Below are positions 25,230 through 35,050 of a DNA stretch of 64,000 nucleotides, in pieces. Source of the DNA: Gemmatimonadaceae bacterium (GTDB lineage Bacteria > Gemmatimonadota > Gemmatimonadetes > Gemmatimonadales > Gemmatimonadaceae). The stretch spans positions 101,514 through 165,513 of the forward strand of contig DATNEW010000029.1 in assembly GCA_035606695.1 (NCBI GenBank). The letters are read 5' to 3'. The position numbers and the translations under genes were made by a program. The notes beneath the pieces are model-generated. The model did not search any database. It was not told where the DNA came from and worked only from the letters and a program-made list of their open reading frames with translations. How positions within the stretch are numbered: position 1 is the stretch's first letter; the number at the start of each line of letters is the position of its first letter.

Positions 25230-27893
25230 ATGAACGCGCCGCGTGACCTCATCCGTCGCCTGCGGTCCGTCTCGACGCGACTGTTCGCGGTCTTCCGCAC
25301 CAGCCGAATCGAAGACGACGTCGACGCCGAGGTCCAGTCGCACCTCGCCATGCGCGCCGAGCTGCTGGCTGCGCGAGGGATGCCGCCCGAACAGGTGCAG
25401 CGCGAAGCCCGGCGGCTCTTCGGCAATCGCACCTATCTGAAGGAAGAGGCGCGAAACCAGGAACTGTTTCCGTCGGTCGAATCGGTCGTGCAGGACATTC
25501 GGTACGGTCTTCGACTGTTTCGGCGCAGTCCCGGCTTCACGACGGTCGTGGTCCTGATGCTCGGTGTGGGGCTCGGGCTCAATGCCGCGATGTTCAGCGT
25601 CTTCGATCGGGTGCTGATCGCGCCGATACAGTTGCCGAATGCCGACCGGCTCTACATGGTCACGTCGCACGCCCGGACCCTCGGCAACGCTCGCCGCGCC
25701 ATGTCCGGTCCCGACTTCCGCGACGTCCGCGCGCAGAACACGGTCTTCACCGGTGTCGCCGCGGTCATTCCGCGGTTCGCCGAGGTGTTGACGGGCGACG
25801 GTCAACCGTGCGTCGTGAATTGTGCGTCGCCCACGCAGGCGTTCTTCGACGTCCTCGGCGTTCGACCTCTCCTGGGACGCACGTTCCTGCCCGCCGAATT
25901 CAACGATCTGAACAACAGCACACTCCTCGTCTCATACAAGTTCTGGAAAGACCAGCTTGGTGGTGACCCGCACGTCATCGGACGCGTGATTCACGTCGAA
26001 GACGGGCCGTCGGTGATCGTGGGAGTCATGCCACCCATGCCGGATCTCTATTCCGACGTCGACCTGTGGCTCAAGCTCGCCACCGAGCCGAGCTGGGACT
26101 TCATGAACTGGCGGGCGAACAAGTTCCTCGATGTCGTCGGCCGGCTGAAGCCCGGCGTCGATCCACGAGTCGCCGAGCAGGAGCTGACGGCGATCCTGCG
26201 CCGCGCCGACGGCGAACCGGCTGACGTGGCGGCGCAGCTGACGGGATTGCGGGAGGTGGTCGTTGGTCCGATTGCGCGCCAGCTCGACATCATGATGGCG
26301 GCGGTGGCGCTGGTGCTGCTCGTGACGCTGCTCAATACGGCGGCGATGCTGCTCGCGCATTCCATCAAACGAGCTCCGGAGCTCGCCGTCCGGCTGGGCC
26401 TCGGCGCCAGTCGCGCGCGCATTCGGCGCCAACTCCTGGTCGAAGGCGTGTTGCTCAGCGGAGCAGGTGGTGTGCTGGGTCTCCTTGTCGGCGCGTTGAC
26501 GATCGGCATGATCCGCGGATTCGCCGCCGCGTCGCTCCCGCGCATGGACGGACTCGCGCTGAATGGCGCGGCGATCGCGGTGAGTCTCGCGATCGTCGTG
26601 TTGAGCAGCGGCATATTCACCGTGATTCCGGGTACGCTGCTGAAGCTCGACCTGGCCGGAGCATTCCGCGGCTCGCGCACGGAGACGGGCCGCGCACAAC
26701 GACCGTTCGGCGGCTTGATCGTCGCCGAGATCGCGTGCGCGGTCGTGCTGACGGTGTGCGCGGGGCTGCTGGTGCGCAGCTTCATGCGAATCCAGTCGGT
26801 GCCGCTGGGATATCGGCCGGAACAAACGGCGACCGCGTACCTGCGCACCAACTACGATAATCGCGAAGGGTATCCGTTCTGGCGGAACGTGCTCGACGCG
26901 GCGGCGAACGTTCCCGGGGCGACGTCCGCGGCGCTCTCGGATTGCATGCCGTCGATGCGGGTGAATACCGCCATCATCAAGTTCGCCGACCGCCTCAATG
27001 TCCCGGGCCGCGAGCCGTCGACCGAGGCGTGCTGGATCAGCGCGGACTACTTCAAATCGCTCGGCGTGGGGCTGGTTCACGGACGGTTCTTCACGAACCT
27101 CGACGACGCCGATCGTCCGCCTGTCGTGATCATCAACAGCGAAGGCGCGGCGCGCCTCTTCCCCGGGCAGAATCCAATCGGCAAGCGCATCGGCGTGAGC
27201 TATCTGTCGCTGGGCGGCCGCGCGACCGGCGAGCCGCGCATGCGTGAGATCGTTGGCATTGTGCCGGACCTGCGGCAGCGCTCCGTCGATGCACGTCCCG
27301 GCCCGGCCGTGTACATGCCGTACACGCAGGACGAGACGTATCACGTGTTGAACTCGATGCAACTCTATATTCGCGGCGCGGCGGCCGACCCGGTCTCGTT
27401 GGCCGAAAGCGCGCGCGCGCGGATTCAGTCGCTCTATCCCAATCAACCGGTGGAGCGCATCCGCCCCATGCGCGAGGTGATCGCGCAATCGATCGAGCGC
27501 CGAACCTACGCGGCGTTGCTGATGACCGGCTTTGCGGTTCTGGCTCTGCTGTTGTGCGGCCTCGGGATTTACGGCGTGGTGTCGTACGTCATGCAGCAAC
27601 GGACGAAGGAGTTCGGCATTCGGATGGCGTTGGGTGCGCGCCGCGGCGACGTGTTGGTCGACGTCCTGAAACGGGGCGGCTTGCTCGTCGGCACGGGCAT
27701 CGTACTCGGGGCCTGTCTCTCGCTGTTCGTCGTGGGCGCGCTGTCGCAGTTGTTGTTCGAGACTGGATCGACGGATCCGGAAGTTTATGGAGGAACGGCG
27801 CTGGTGCTTGCCGTCACCGGGCTGCTCGCGTGCCTGGTTCCGGCCATCCGTGCCTCGAGGCTCGACCCGCGCGCGGCGCTCGGCCTTCAGTAA
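25230..27893 (+). CDS. ADOP-family permease
   Basis: The 887-residue protein has the N-terminal helical domain (DVDAEVQSHLAMRAELLAARG and ARRLFGN), helix 1 after QDIRYGLRLFRRSPGFT, two MacB-type periplasmic domains and two FtsX blocks, ending in IRASRLDPRAALGLQ. The first FtsX block (LLVTLLNTAAMLLAHSIKRA) departs from the usual ACANVANLLL pattern of the others. The first periplasmic domain has a CVVNCASP cysteine pair. The start is one base after the PadR stop. No ATPase is encoded nearby. The family name describes the duplicated, ATPase-less layout; substrate is unknown. Confidence 0.85.
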   Translation: MNAPRDLIRRLRSVSTRLFAVFRTSRIEDDVDAEVQSHLAMRAELLAARGMPPEQVQREARRLFGNRTYLKEEARNQELFPSVESVVQDIRYGLRLFRRSPGFTTVVVLMLGVGLGLNAAMFSVFDRVLIAPIQLPNADRLYMVTSHARTLGNARRAMSGPDFRDVRAQNTVFTGVAAVIPRFAEVLTGDGQPCVVNCASPTQAFFDVLGVRPLLGRTFLPAEFNDLNNSTLLVSYKFWKDQLGGDPHVIGRVIHVEDGPSVIVGVMPPMPDLYSDVDLWLKLATEPSWDFMNWRANKFLDVVGRLKPGVDPRVAEQELTAILRRADGEPADVAAQLTGLREVVVGPIARQLDIMMAAVALVLLVTLLNTAAMLLAHSIKRAPELAVRLGLGASRARIRRQLLVEGVLLSGAGGVLGLLVGALTIGMIRGFAAASLPRMDGLALNGAAIAVSLAIVVLSSGIFTVIPGTLLKLDLAGAFRGSRTETGRAQRPFGGLIVAEIACAVVLTVCAGLLVRSFMRIQSVPLGYRPEQTATAYLRTNYDNREGYPFWRNVLDAAANVPGATSAALSDCMPSMRVNTAIIKFADRLNVPGREPSTEACWISADYFKSLGVGLVHGRFFTNLDDADRPPVVIINSEGAARLFPGQNPIGKRIGVSYLSLGGRATGEPRMREIVGIVPDLRQRSVDARPGPAVYMPYTQDETYHVLNSMQLYIRGAAADPVSLAESARARIQSLYPNQPVERIRPMREVIAQSIERRTYAALLMTGFAVLALLLCGLGIYGVVSYVMQQRTKEFGIRMALGARRGDVLVDVLKRGGLLVGTGIVLGACLSLFVVGALSQLLFETGSTDPEVYGGTALVLAVTGLLACLVPAIRASRLDPRAALGLQ

Positions 27894-28048
27894 TTCTCAT
27901 CGAGTGCGTCGACGAAACGGACCGCGAGGTAGTCTGAATTCCCCTGCCACAGCGCGGAATTCTTTTCCACAGCTCAGCCTTGGTATATGCCTTGCCGAAG
28001 CAGGCGCCGCACTGCTCGTCAGGTTCATACCTCGCGCCGGGTACGCCC

Positions 28049-29401
28049 ATGCACAAGCTGTCGGCTTCGCTCGTTAGCATTTTGGTATTCGCCGGAGGCA
28101 TGTTCGCCTGCGCGCATCTGAGCACGCAAGGCGTTCCACAGAACGCGGCCGTTCGTACGCAACCGAACAGCTTCACCGACGACATCGATCACAACGCCTC
28201 GTCGATGCTCGACGAAGGCCGGAAAGTCTTTCGCCACGAGACGTTCGGCGACGAGTATTTCTGGAGCGATACGCTACAGTTGCAGCTGGCGATCGCCGGC
28301 AGTCGCCATGGCGGCGTCGGCCCCGGTCTGACGCCGCGGCAGGCGCTCGACGTCGGTCTCAAAGTCGATATCGACCACTTGCCCAAAATCACGGCCGACG
28401 CAATCCGCGGCGGCTCGGCGAGTCTCGACGAAGTGCAGACGACGCTCGAGCTGCTGAAGGCGGATGCCGTCGTCGGTGTCAAAGCATTCTATGACAACGG
28501 CGGATTGCGGCCGACGCGCGTCGGTATCACCTGCGCGCTGTGTCACTCGACGGTGAACGACGCGCTCACGAAAGGCATCGGCAATCGGCTGGACGGCTGG
28601 CCAAACCGCGATCTCAACGTCGGCGCGATCGTCGCGATGGCGCCGCGCCTCACGCCCTTCGAGCAGGCGCTCGGGCTCGATGCGGAGACGATCAGAAAAG
28701 TGTTACGAAGCTGGGGTCCGGGAAAATACGATGCGGAGTTGATCCACGACGGAAAGGCGTTCCGGCCCGACGGCAAGTCGGCGGCGACGCTCCTGCCGGC
28801 CGCGTTCGGCCTCCAGGGGATCAACCTCCACACGTATACGGGCTGGGGCTCGATCACGCACTGGAACGCGTACGTTGCCGTGACGCAGATGCACGGCCGC
28901 GGACGCTTCTACGATCCGCGACTGAATGATCCGAAGAAGTATCCGATTGCCCAGAAGACGCACATGTACGACGTGAACGCGACGCCCGATCAAGTGACGC
29001 CGCACCTGGCGGCGCTGCACTACTATCAGATGTCGATTCCGGCGCCGGCGCCGCCGAAGAACAGCTATGACCACGCGGCGGCCGATCGAGGCCGCGCGAT
29101 CTTCAACGGCCAGGGGACATGCGCGCGCTGTCATGTTCCGCCGCTGTTCGCGGAGCCGGGGTGGCCGATGCACACCGCCGCGGAAATCGGCATCGACGAC
29201 TTCCAGGCGAGCCGGTCGCCGGACGATCGCTACCGCACGACGCCGCTCAAAGGCTTGTTCGTGAAGGAGAAGGGCGGCTTCTACCACGATGGGCGCTTCG
29301 CCACGCTCGACGACGTCGTCAATCACTATGACACATTCTTCAAGCTGGGCCTTTCCCCGCAGCAGAAGCATGACCTCGTCGAGTACCTGAAGTCGCTCTA
29401 G
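28049..29401 (+). CDS. Exported di-heme cytochrome c (peroxidase-like)
   Basis: The 450-residue product has a signal peptide (LVSILVFAGGMFACA) and two haem c attachment sites, CALCH (Cys162, Cys165, His166) and CARCH (Cys358, Cys361, His362). The second part, with RGRAIFNGQGTCARCH, RTTPLKGLF, GFYHDGRFATLDDVVNHYD and LVEYLKSL, matches the C-terminal haem domain of the cytochrome c peroxidase/MauG-like superfamily; the first haem domain is more divergent. It likely passes electrons or reduces peroxide in the periplasm. ATG at 28049 gives the best signal peptide; an earlier GTG adds 23 unlikely residues. Confidence 0.8.
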   Translation: MHKLSASLVSILVFAGGMFACAHLSTQGVPQNAAVRTQPNSFTDDIDHNASSMLDEGRKVFRHETFGDEYFWSDTLQLQLAIAGSRHGGVGPGLTPRQALDVGLKVDIDHLPKITADAIRGGSASLDEVQTTLELLKADAVVGVKAFYDNGGLRPTRVGITCALCHSTVNDALTKGIGNRLDGWPNRDLNVGAIVAMAPRLTPFEQALGLDAETIRKVLRSWGPGKYDAELIHDGKAFRPDGKSAATLLPAAFGLQGINLHTYTGWGSITHWNAYVAVTQMHGRGRFYDPRLNDPKKYPIAQKTHMYDVNATPDQVTPHLAALHYYQMSIPAPAPPKNSYDHAAADRGRAIFNGQGTCARCHVPPLFAEPGWPMHTAAEIGIDDFQASRSPDDRYRTTPLKGLFVKEKGGFYHDGRFATLDDVVNHYDTFFKLGLSPQQKHDLVEYLKSL

Positions 29402-29502
29402 GCTACGTCGCGCGGCGACGAAGGTGTCGCACGCATCAAGGAGATGACGAAACGCCTCGGCGCGCGCTCGGTGATTGAAGCCGGGACGGTTCACGAGCAC
29501 GC

Positions 29503-29561
29503 TTGACGCGCGGCACGGCAGGGTGTAGACATTCTTCAGCTTGCTGTAGAGCGCCTACACC
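29503..29561 (+). promoter_or_regulatory. PadR promoter and operator
   Basis: TTGACG (29503-29508) and TAGACA (29526-29531) are 17 bases apart. Overlapping and following the -10 is an inverted repeat GGTGTAG (29522-29528) and CTACACC (29555-29561). The right half contains GTAG-AGCGC-CTAC (29546-29558), a 13-base dyad of the GTAR-N5-YTAC form also seen before two other PadR genes. It ends 20 bases before the PadR start. Confidence 0.7.
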
Positions 29562-29581
29562 TTTCGCGCGCGGGTCACCCA

Positions 29582-29938
29582 ATGTCCGGCGGACAATCAC
29601 GCATCGAGCTGCTCCAGGGGACGCTCGACTTCATCATCCTCCAAACGCTTCGCTGGGGACCGCAGCACGGCTTCGGTGTCGCGCAGATGATTCGCGCCCA
29701 CTCGAACGAAACGCTGCAGGTCGACACCGGATCGCTCTACCCGGCGCTGCATCGTCTCGAGCGCGCCAAGCTCATCGATGCGAAGTGGGACCGGTCCGAC
29801 AAAGGCCAACGCGTTCGCGTCTATCGGCTCACCGCGGCCGGGCGCAAACGGCTCATCGTCGAGCGCACGAAGTGGGAGCGGATGACGCAGGCGATTGCCG
29901 GCATTCTGAACCCGGCCATCGCGGAGAACGAATCATGA
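29582..29938 (+). CDS. PadR-family repressor
   Basis: The 118-residue product is a PadR winged helix: [50 protein letters not shown] and [19 protein letters not shown], then a dimerisation helix. The stop overlaps the ADOP start in an ATGA junction, so translation is coupled. The operator at 29522-29561 sits on its promoter. Confidence 0.9.
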   Translation: MSGGQSRIELLQGTLDFIILQTLRWGPQHGFGVAQMIRAHSNETLQVDTGSLYPALHRLERAKLIDAKWDRSDKGQRVRVYRLTAAGRKRLIVERTKWERMTQAIAGILNPAIAENES

Positions 29939-32556
29939 CATGGCCGTGGCGACGTCGTGCGCGTGAGATGGAGCTTGCCGAAGAGCTCCAGGCGCATCTC
30001 GACATGGCCGCGGCCCAGCGCATCGAGCGCGGCGAATCGCCGTCGGCGGCGCGCGACAATGCGCGCCGCGAGTTCGGCAACACGACGCACGTCGCCGAAG
30101 TGACGCGCGAGATGTGGGGCGGCGCGTCGTGGGACGCATTCGTTCGCGACGCGCGGTATGCGGCGCGCGGTCTGCGTCGTTCGCCGACGTTCGCCGCGGT
30201 CGCCGTTGCCACCTTTGCCCTTGGCATCGGTGCCAACACCGCCATGTTCACCGTCGTGAACGGTGCGCTGCTCGCGCCGCTGCCGTTCGCGCATCCCGAG
30301 CAGTTGGTCATGCTCTCGCATCGGTCCGTGGACGCAGGTCCGAACAGCCCGCACAACCTGAGCGATCACACGTTCGCCGAATTGCGGGCGACGCCGCCGC
30401 GCGCGTTCACGTCGATCGCCACCTTTGCGGGAAGCCAGATGACGCTCACCGGCAACGGTGACGCGGAGCCACTCAACGCAGGACAGGTCACGGCGAGTCT
30501 CCCGGCCACCCTCGGCGTCTCTCCGGTCATCGGACGCTCGTTCACGGCGGAGGAAGAAGAGCCTGGGAACAATCACGTCGTGCTATTGAGCGACCAGTTG
30601 TGGCGCGAGCGCTTCGGCGGCGCGCGTTCCGTGCTCGGCACCTCGATTACGTTGAACGGCCTGGCGTACACGGTGATCGGCGTGATGCCGCCGATCTTTG
30701 ATCTGCCGCACGGCGTGGCGTTCTGGACGCCGCTCGCCATCAAGCCCACACCGAACAATTTCATCGATCGGGCGGTCATCGCTCGGCTCTCCGCTGGAAC
30801 GACGATTGAGGCGGCGCGTCGCGAGTTGGCGTCGATGCTCCCGCGGTTGCCGTCAACGGCAGACGAAAAGCCGGGCACGCACATCACGGACGTTCGTCCA
30901 ATGGTCGATTTGCTCGTCGCGCGCGCGAAGCCCACACTCTGGATCTTCAGTGGCGCCGTGTTCTTTGTACTGCTGATCGCATGTGCGAACGTCGTCAACC
31001 TGCTGCTCATCCGCGCGTCGACGCGCCGGCATGAGATCGGCGTCCGCGCGGCGCTCGGCGCTGGACGTGCGCGCATCGTCCGACAACTCGTGACGGAGAG
31101 TGCCCTCGTCGCCTGCATTGGCGGCGCGGCGGGAATCGTGCTTGCGAAGTGGGGCGTCCGCGTGCTCATCGCAGTCGCGCCCCCTGGCCGGATCCCGCGT
31201 GCCCAGGAGATCACCGTGGATTGGCGTGTGCTTGGCGCTGCGTTCGGTGTGTCGCTCATCGCCGGTTTGGTGTGCGGGATCTTTCCGGCGCTCGCGAGCA
31301 CGCGGCGCGATCCGCGCGAAGCGCTCTCGACGTCGGGACGCACGGTCGCCGGAAGCCACGACCGGATCCGCCGCGTCTTCGTGGTCGCACAGCTCTCGCT
31401 GGCCATCGTGCTGTTGAGCGGCGCCGGACTGCTGCTCAAGAGTTTCACGCGCCTGCGCGCGGTCGACACCGGATTTCACTCGAGCGGCATCGTGACTTTC
31501 CGCACGATCCTCTCGCCCGCGGCGTTTCCGACACCCACCGATCTTCACACGTTCGAGGCGCAGGTCCTCGATCGCGTGCGGCGGGTGCCCGGAGTTGGGA
31601 CGGCGTCGCTCGTGAACGTGCTTCCAATCAGGCCGCCCCACCTCATCGGCGATCTCCGCATCGACGGGATCAGCTCTGTCCCCAAGGGGTACGACGTCCA
31701 TAAGATCGTCGTCGCGCCCGAATATTTCGGCACGATGGGGATTCGGTTATTTGCCGGCCGCGACTTCAACAGCGCCGACAACGCATCGTCGCTGCCGGTG
31801 ACGATCGTGACCCGCTCGATCGCGCGACGTTTCTGGCCCTCCGATGGACGCGGCGCGATTGGACAGCGCCTCACGGAGGAAGAAAATCCCCAGCCTGGCG
31901 ATTGGAAGACGATCGTCGGCGTCGTCGACGACGTCGTGGAACAGGGCCTGACGCAGGGGCGCGACCGCGCGCAATACGTTCCGCTGTCGCAGGCCACCGA
32001 CATGCCGTTCATCTCCAACGACGTCACGTTCGTGATGCGCTCCGCACGGTCCGCGGAGGAGCTGACGCCGACCGTGCGCGCGATCGTCCACGAGCTCAAC
32101 CCGGTCGTGGCCGTGCGCAATGTCCAGTCGATGGACGACATCGCCTCCGCATCGATCGCCGACTCGCGCTTCGAGACGCAGCTCGTGACGATCTTCTCGG
32201 CGCTCGCGTTGTTGCTCGCCGCCGTCGGAACGTACGGCGTGCTGGCGTACGACGTCGCCGCGCGGATGCACGAGCTGGGCGTTCGCGTGGCGCTTGGCGC
32301 GATGTCGCAGGACGTCATTCGCGTCGTTACACGTCGGATGCTTGCGCTCGTGGTTCCTGGGTTGGCGCTCGGACTAATTGGGGCGTTGGCCGTTACGCGC
32401 GTGCTTCAGAAATCACTCTTTGAAGTCACGCCTACCGATCCCGCGACAATGCTGGCTGTTGCGGGCGTTCTGTTGCTGGTGGCGTTGATCGCCGGCTTCG
32501 CGCCGACGCGCCGAGCCGTGCGCGTTGATCCGATGACGGCACTCCGGAATGACTGA
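29935..32556 (+). CDS. ADOP-family permease
   Basis: The 873-residue protein shows the N-terminal helical domain ([19 protein letters not shown] and ARREFGN), helix 1 after [17 protein letters not shown], two periplasmic MacB-type domains and two FtsX blocks ([18 protein letters not shown] and [18 protein letters not shown]), ending [16 protein letters not shown]. The ATG at 29935 overlaps the PadR stop. Length and order match the other PadR-linked members in this window. Confidence 0.87.
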   Translation: MTWPWRRRAREMELAEELQAHLDMAAAQRIERGESPSAARDNARREFGNTTHVAEVTREMWGGASWDAFVRDARYAARGLRRSPTFAAVAVATFALGIGANTAMFTVVNGALLAPLPFAHPEQLVMLSHRSVDAGPNSPHNLSDHTFAELRATPPRAFTSIATFAGSQMTLTGNGDAEPLNAGQVTASLPATLGVSPVIGRSFTAEEEEPGNNHVVLLSDQLWRERFGGARSVLGTSITLNGLAYTVIGVMPPIFDLPHGVAFWTPLAIKPTPNNFIDRAVIARLSAGTTIEAARRELASMLPRLPSTADEKPGTHITDVRPMVDLLVARAKPTLWIFSGAVFFVLLIACANVVNLLLIRASTRRHEIGVRAALGAGRARIVRQLVTESALVACIGGAAGIVLAKWGVRVLIAVAPPGRIPRAQEITVDWRVLGAAFGVSLIAGLVCGIFPALASTRRDPREALSTSGRTVAGSHDRIRRVFVVAQLSLAIVLLSGAGLLLKSFTRLRAVDTGFHSSGIVTFRTILSPAAFPTPTDLHTFEAQVLDRVRRVPGVGTASLVNVLPIRPPHLIGDLRIDGISSVPKGYDVHKIVVAPEYFGTMGIRLFAGRDFNSADNASSLPVTIVTRSIARRFWPSDGRGAIGQRLTEEENPQPGDWKTIVGVVDDVVEQGLTQGRDRAQYVPLSQATDMPFISNDVTFVMRSARSAEELTPTVRAIVHELNPVVAVRNVQSMDDIASASIADSRFETQLVTIFSALALLLAAVGTYGVLAYDVAARMHELGVRVALGAMSQDVIRVVTRRMLALVVPGLALGLIGALAVTRVLQKSLFEVTPTDPATMLAVAGVLLLVALIAGFAPTRRAVRVDPMTALRND

Positions 32557-32868
32557 GCGCGTGAGTCTCGACGCTCTCGAGCTGTTGTGTGCGAGTGGCG
32601 GGAATGCACCGATCCGCTGCCGTGGTCCGGCCGTATTTCCAATTCTCTAAACCTCCGGGATACCTCGGAATAGGCCGCGCCGCGGTCAATGACCAGCGGT
32701 AGAAGGGCAACGAAACAGCGAGGGTTCGTCGTCCCGAAGCCAGCGTTCGGCAAGGAGCCATAGGTCCCACACGCCGCGGCGCGGGGCAGTGTTTTCGGCC
32801 GAACCGCAAACCTCGAACGATTCAGCACGCCGCTTGCGACGCTCGCGCTCAAACCGGAGCGTTGCGCA
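32557..32868. other. Gap without recognisable gene
   Basis: No supported frame is seen. A GCGGTAGAAGGGCAACGAAA segment near 32696 nearly matches the gap at 24579-24859. The promoter of the metallophosphoesterase must lie at its right end but no convincing boxes were identified. Confidence 0.4.
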
Positions 32869-33756
32869 ATGTGGTGGACTCTGTTGAAGCTGCTCACGGC
32901 GATCACCGTCTACGGGACGGCCGTCGAGCCGCGTTTCGTCATTCGTAATAATGAAGAGGCTCGCATTCCCGGCCTGCCCGCGGCGTGGCGGGGGAAGCAG
33001 TTCGCCGTGTTCGCCGACATGCAGGTGGGAATGTGGTGGGCGAACCGCGATGCCGTGCGCCGAGCGGTGGGGAAGGTGGTCGACGTGCACCCGGCGTTCG
33101 TGCTGATCGCCGGCGACTTCGTGTACAACGCCGACTCGAGCGTCGACGAGCAGATGAAGGAAGTCGTCGAGCTCCTCCAGCCGATTCTTCGCGACAGCAT
33201 TCCCATCTACGCGGTGCTCGGCAACCATGACTATTCGTTGATGAACGAACACTCGAATCAGGAGAATTACGTCGCGCACCGCGTGCGCGCGGCGCTGACG
33301 ATCGCCGGCGTGGAAGTGATGGACAACGCCGCACACGCGCTGACACAGCCGGGGACGCCGGTGTCGCCGGGTGATTCGCTGTATCTCGTCGGCATCGGCG
33401 AGAAGTGGGCGAACAACGATGACGTCGAGTCCGTGCTCGGCACAGTACCGCCGAGCGCACCGCGGATCGTGTTCATGCACGATCCCGACTCGTTCGTGAA
33501 GATTCCGGCCGGTCAGGCACCCTTCGCCGTCGCGGCGCACACGCACGGCATGCAGCTCGGCATCCCGTTCCTGAGCGATTACCTGTGGCACCACCACTTC
33601 AGCGATGAAGCGATGGGTGTCGAAGGGTGGCAGCGCGACCGCGGGCAGGCGGGGAATGCCGTGTACGTGACGCGCGGAATTGGGTTCAGCATCGTTCCGG
33701 CGCGGATACATGCGGCGCCGGAGGTGACGGTGTTCACGCTGGAACCGGGGCCGTAG
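32869..33756 (+). CDS. Membrane-anchored metallophosphoesterase
   Basis: The 295-residue protein has a hydrophobic N-terminus (LLKLLTAITVYGTAV) and the blocks of a calcineurin-like phosphoesterase: ADMQVG (Asp50), GDFVYN (Asp83), GNHDY (Asn119, His120, Asp121) and AAHTHGMQLG (His224, His226). The first block normally reads D-x-H; here Asp50 is followed by Met-Gln, so the first histidine is missing. Such proteins act on phospho-esters, including undecaprenyl or lipid-linked substrates in some branches. Start ATG at 32869 has no strong ribosome-binding site. A fragment of a second copy lies at 38279-38389. Confidence 0.82.
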   Translation: MWWTLLKLLTAITVYGTAVEPRFVIRNNEEARIPGLPAAWRGKQFAVFADMQVGMWWANRDAVRRAVGKVVDVHPAFVLIAGDFVYNADSSVDEQMKEVVELLQPILRDSIPIYAVLGNHDYSLMNEHSNQENYVAHRVRAALTIAGVEVMDNAAHALTQPGTPVSPGDSLYLVGIGEKWANNDDVESVLGTVPPSAPRIVFMHDPDSFVKIPAGQAPFAVAAHTHGMQLGIPFLSDYLWHHHFSDEAMGVEGWQRDRGQAGNAVYVTRGIGFSIVPARIHAAPEVTVFTLEPGP

Positions 33757-33839
33757 CCTCGAGCAAAGGAGCCTCGGCGGCAGTCACGTTCGGCGATTCA
33801 GACGTTCCGCGCGGCGCGTAAAATGCGCGACGGCGAACC

Positions 33840-34268
33840 ATGAAATCTCTCACTGACGTAAGAGCCATCATTGCGGTGGTGGCAGCGATGGGCTGCGGTA
33901 GCGCGACGGCTCCGCCGCTCTCGGTAACGACCTATACACTGTCATCGATCAACGGCACTCCGTTGCCGTTCACCGAGCCCTCCACAAACTCCACCATCGT
34001 CTCGGGAAGTATTGTCCTCATCGGCAGCGACAGCGCAGAGGTCAATGACCTGACGAAGCCCGCGAATCCAAACGGCGACCCGGTGGCTGTCGGCCACGTC
34101 GGCTTTGACCGCGTCGTGCGAAGCGGCGACACGCTCGTGCTAACGCCGTTGACTCCGTTTGCCGCGGTCGATACGGCGACGTTGCGCGGGACCCAGCTCG
34201 TAGTACGACATCACGTCACCACCGCAGCGAGCACGCCGATTGAAACCCAGGTCTACGTCGCGCAGTAG
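33840..34268 (+). CDS. Small lipoprotein, function unknown
   Basis: The 142-residue product has a lipoprotein signal (AIIAVVAAMGCGSA; lipobox AMGC). The mature part is strand-rich with VTTYTLSSINGTPLPF, GSIVLIGSDSAEV and SGDTLVLTPLTPF, consistent with a small beta-barrel or sandwich. The opening SINGTPLPF resembles many uncharacterised secreted lipoproteins. It is followed by another lipoprotein gene 67 bases away on the same strand. Confidence 0.65.
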   Translation: MKSLTDVRAIIAVVAAMGCGSATAPPLSVTTYTLSSINGTPLPFTEPSTNSTIVSGSIVLIGSDSAEVNDLTKPANPNGDPVAVGHVGFDRVVRSGDTLVLTPLTPFAAVDTATLRGTQLVVRHHVTTAASTPIETQVYVAQ

Positions 34269-34335
34269 ACGTTGCGTCGCGGTTGTCCTGTAGAACACCG
34301 GCGTGGATGGTGACCTTGTTGGCGAGGGAGTGACG

Positions 34336-34710
34336 GTGTTTGGTCGTGTCTTCAGAGGGGCGGCCGCCGTCGCGAGTGTCGCCACCCTCGGCGGGTGCGG
34401 GTCCAGCGCCTCCACCGCACCTGATTTGGTAGCTTCAATCGCAATCACGCAGCCTGATCCAAAGACAGGGCTGCTCATTGCGCCCGGGAATCCGGCGCAG
34501 TTGTCAGTCGTGGCCCGCGACGTTTCGGGACAGCCACTAACCGCCGATACGCCGCTCGGGTTCATCAGCCGGGATTCGACAATTGCAACAGCGAGCACGT
34601 CGGGCCTTGTCTTCACACGGCGCCCCGGCATTACTGAAATCGTTGTCCAGCTCGTGCAAGGTTCTCAAACCTTGTCAGATTCACTTAGGGTCGTCGTCAA
34701 TTCTCCTTGA
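34336..34710 (+). CDS. Lipoprotein with Ig-like (BIG2-type) domain
   Basis: The 124-residue product has a signal ending VATLGGCGSS. The mature part is one Ig-like domain: VASIAITQPDPKTGLLIAPGNPAQLSVVARDVSG, then DTPLGFISRDSTIATASTSGLVFTRRPGITEIVVQL, the pattern of bacterial Ig-like group 2 domains. GTG at 34336 is chosen because GAGGGAG precedes it by 5 bases; GTG at 34303 is the longer alternative. It may be an envelope-bound adhesion or scaffold piece. Confidence 0.65.
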   Translation: MFGRVFRGAAAVASVATLGGCGSSASTAPDLVASIAITQPDPKTGLLIAPGNPAQLSVVARDVSGQPLTADTPLGFISRDSTIATASTSGLVFTRRPGITEIVVQLVQGSQTLSDSLRVVVNSP

Positions 34711-34840
34711 ACGCTGCGGACGATCTCGCCGTGCGATGGGGCGCCACCGGCATGATGACGGCGGCGCCCCATCACTGCGTCGACAGCGCACTGCATCGGA
34801 CGCTGAGGGTCTACTGACGTGACCCCTATTCTTGATCCAG

Positions 34841-35050
34841 CTATTCCTGTCGATCGGATGCGGTTGAAGGTGTGAGCAACAGGCCCGTCTCGCTCTCGGT
34901 GAGACACCCGCCGCGGAGCCGGCCGTTGAAGCGCTCGACGTAGCAGTTCTCGATCGCTCTGCCGGGCCGATTGAAGTGGACCGTGATCCCGCGCCCGTGC
35001 GCCGATCGATCAAAGGCTTGGCTCGTGAACTCCGATTTGAACGCGACAGG
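34841..35050 (-). pseudogene. IS3-type transposase (OrfB) fragment
   Basis: Directly after the stop of the leftward ADOP gene, in the same frame, the minus strand reads KSEFTSQAFDRSAHGRGITV, then HFNRPGRAIENCYVERFNGRLRGGCLTES. This matches the C-terminal part of the integrase core of IS3-family OrfB (usual form EFTSxAFxxWAxxRGVxxxFIRPGKPxENxYIESFNGRLRDEC), including the third catalytic residue Glu in YVERFNG. The rest of the transposase and both inverted ends are missing. It is a relic, not an active element. Confidence 0.75.

Noticed and set aside
25932..27599. 555-residue open frame on the minus strand
   Set aside because: It lies wholly opposite the ADOP permease at 25230-27893, is Arg/His/Asp-rich and has no domain; it is a shadow of high-GC coding DNA.
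24700..32720. Shared GCGGTAGAAGGGCAA segment in two gaps as a mobile element
   Set aside because: Only about 20 bases match and no ends or coding remains were found; noted in the gap entries only.
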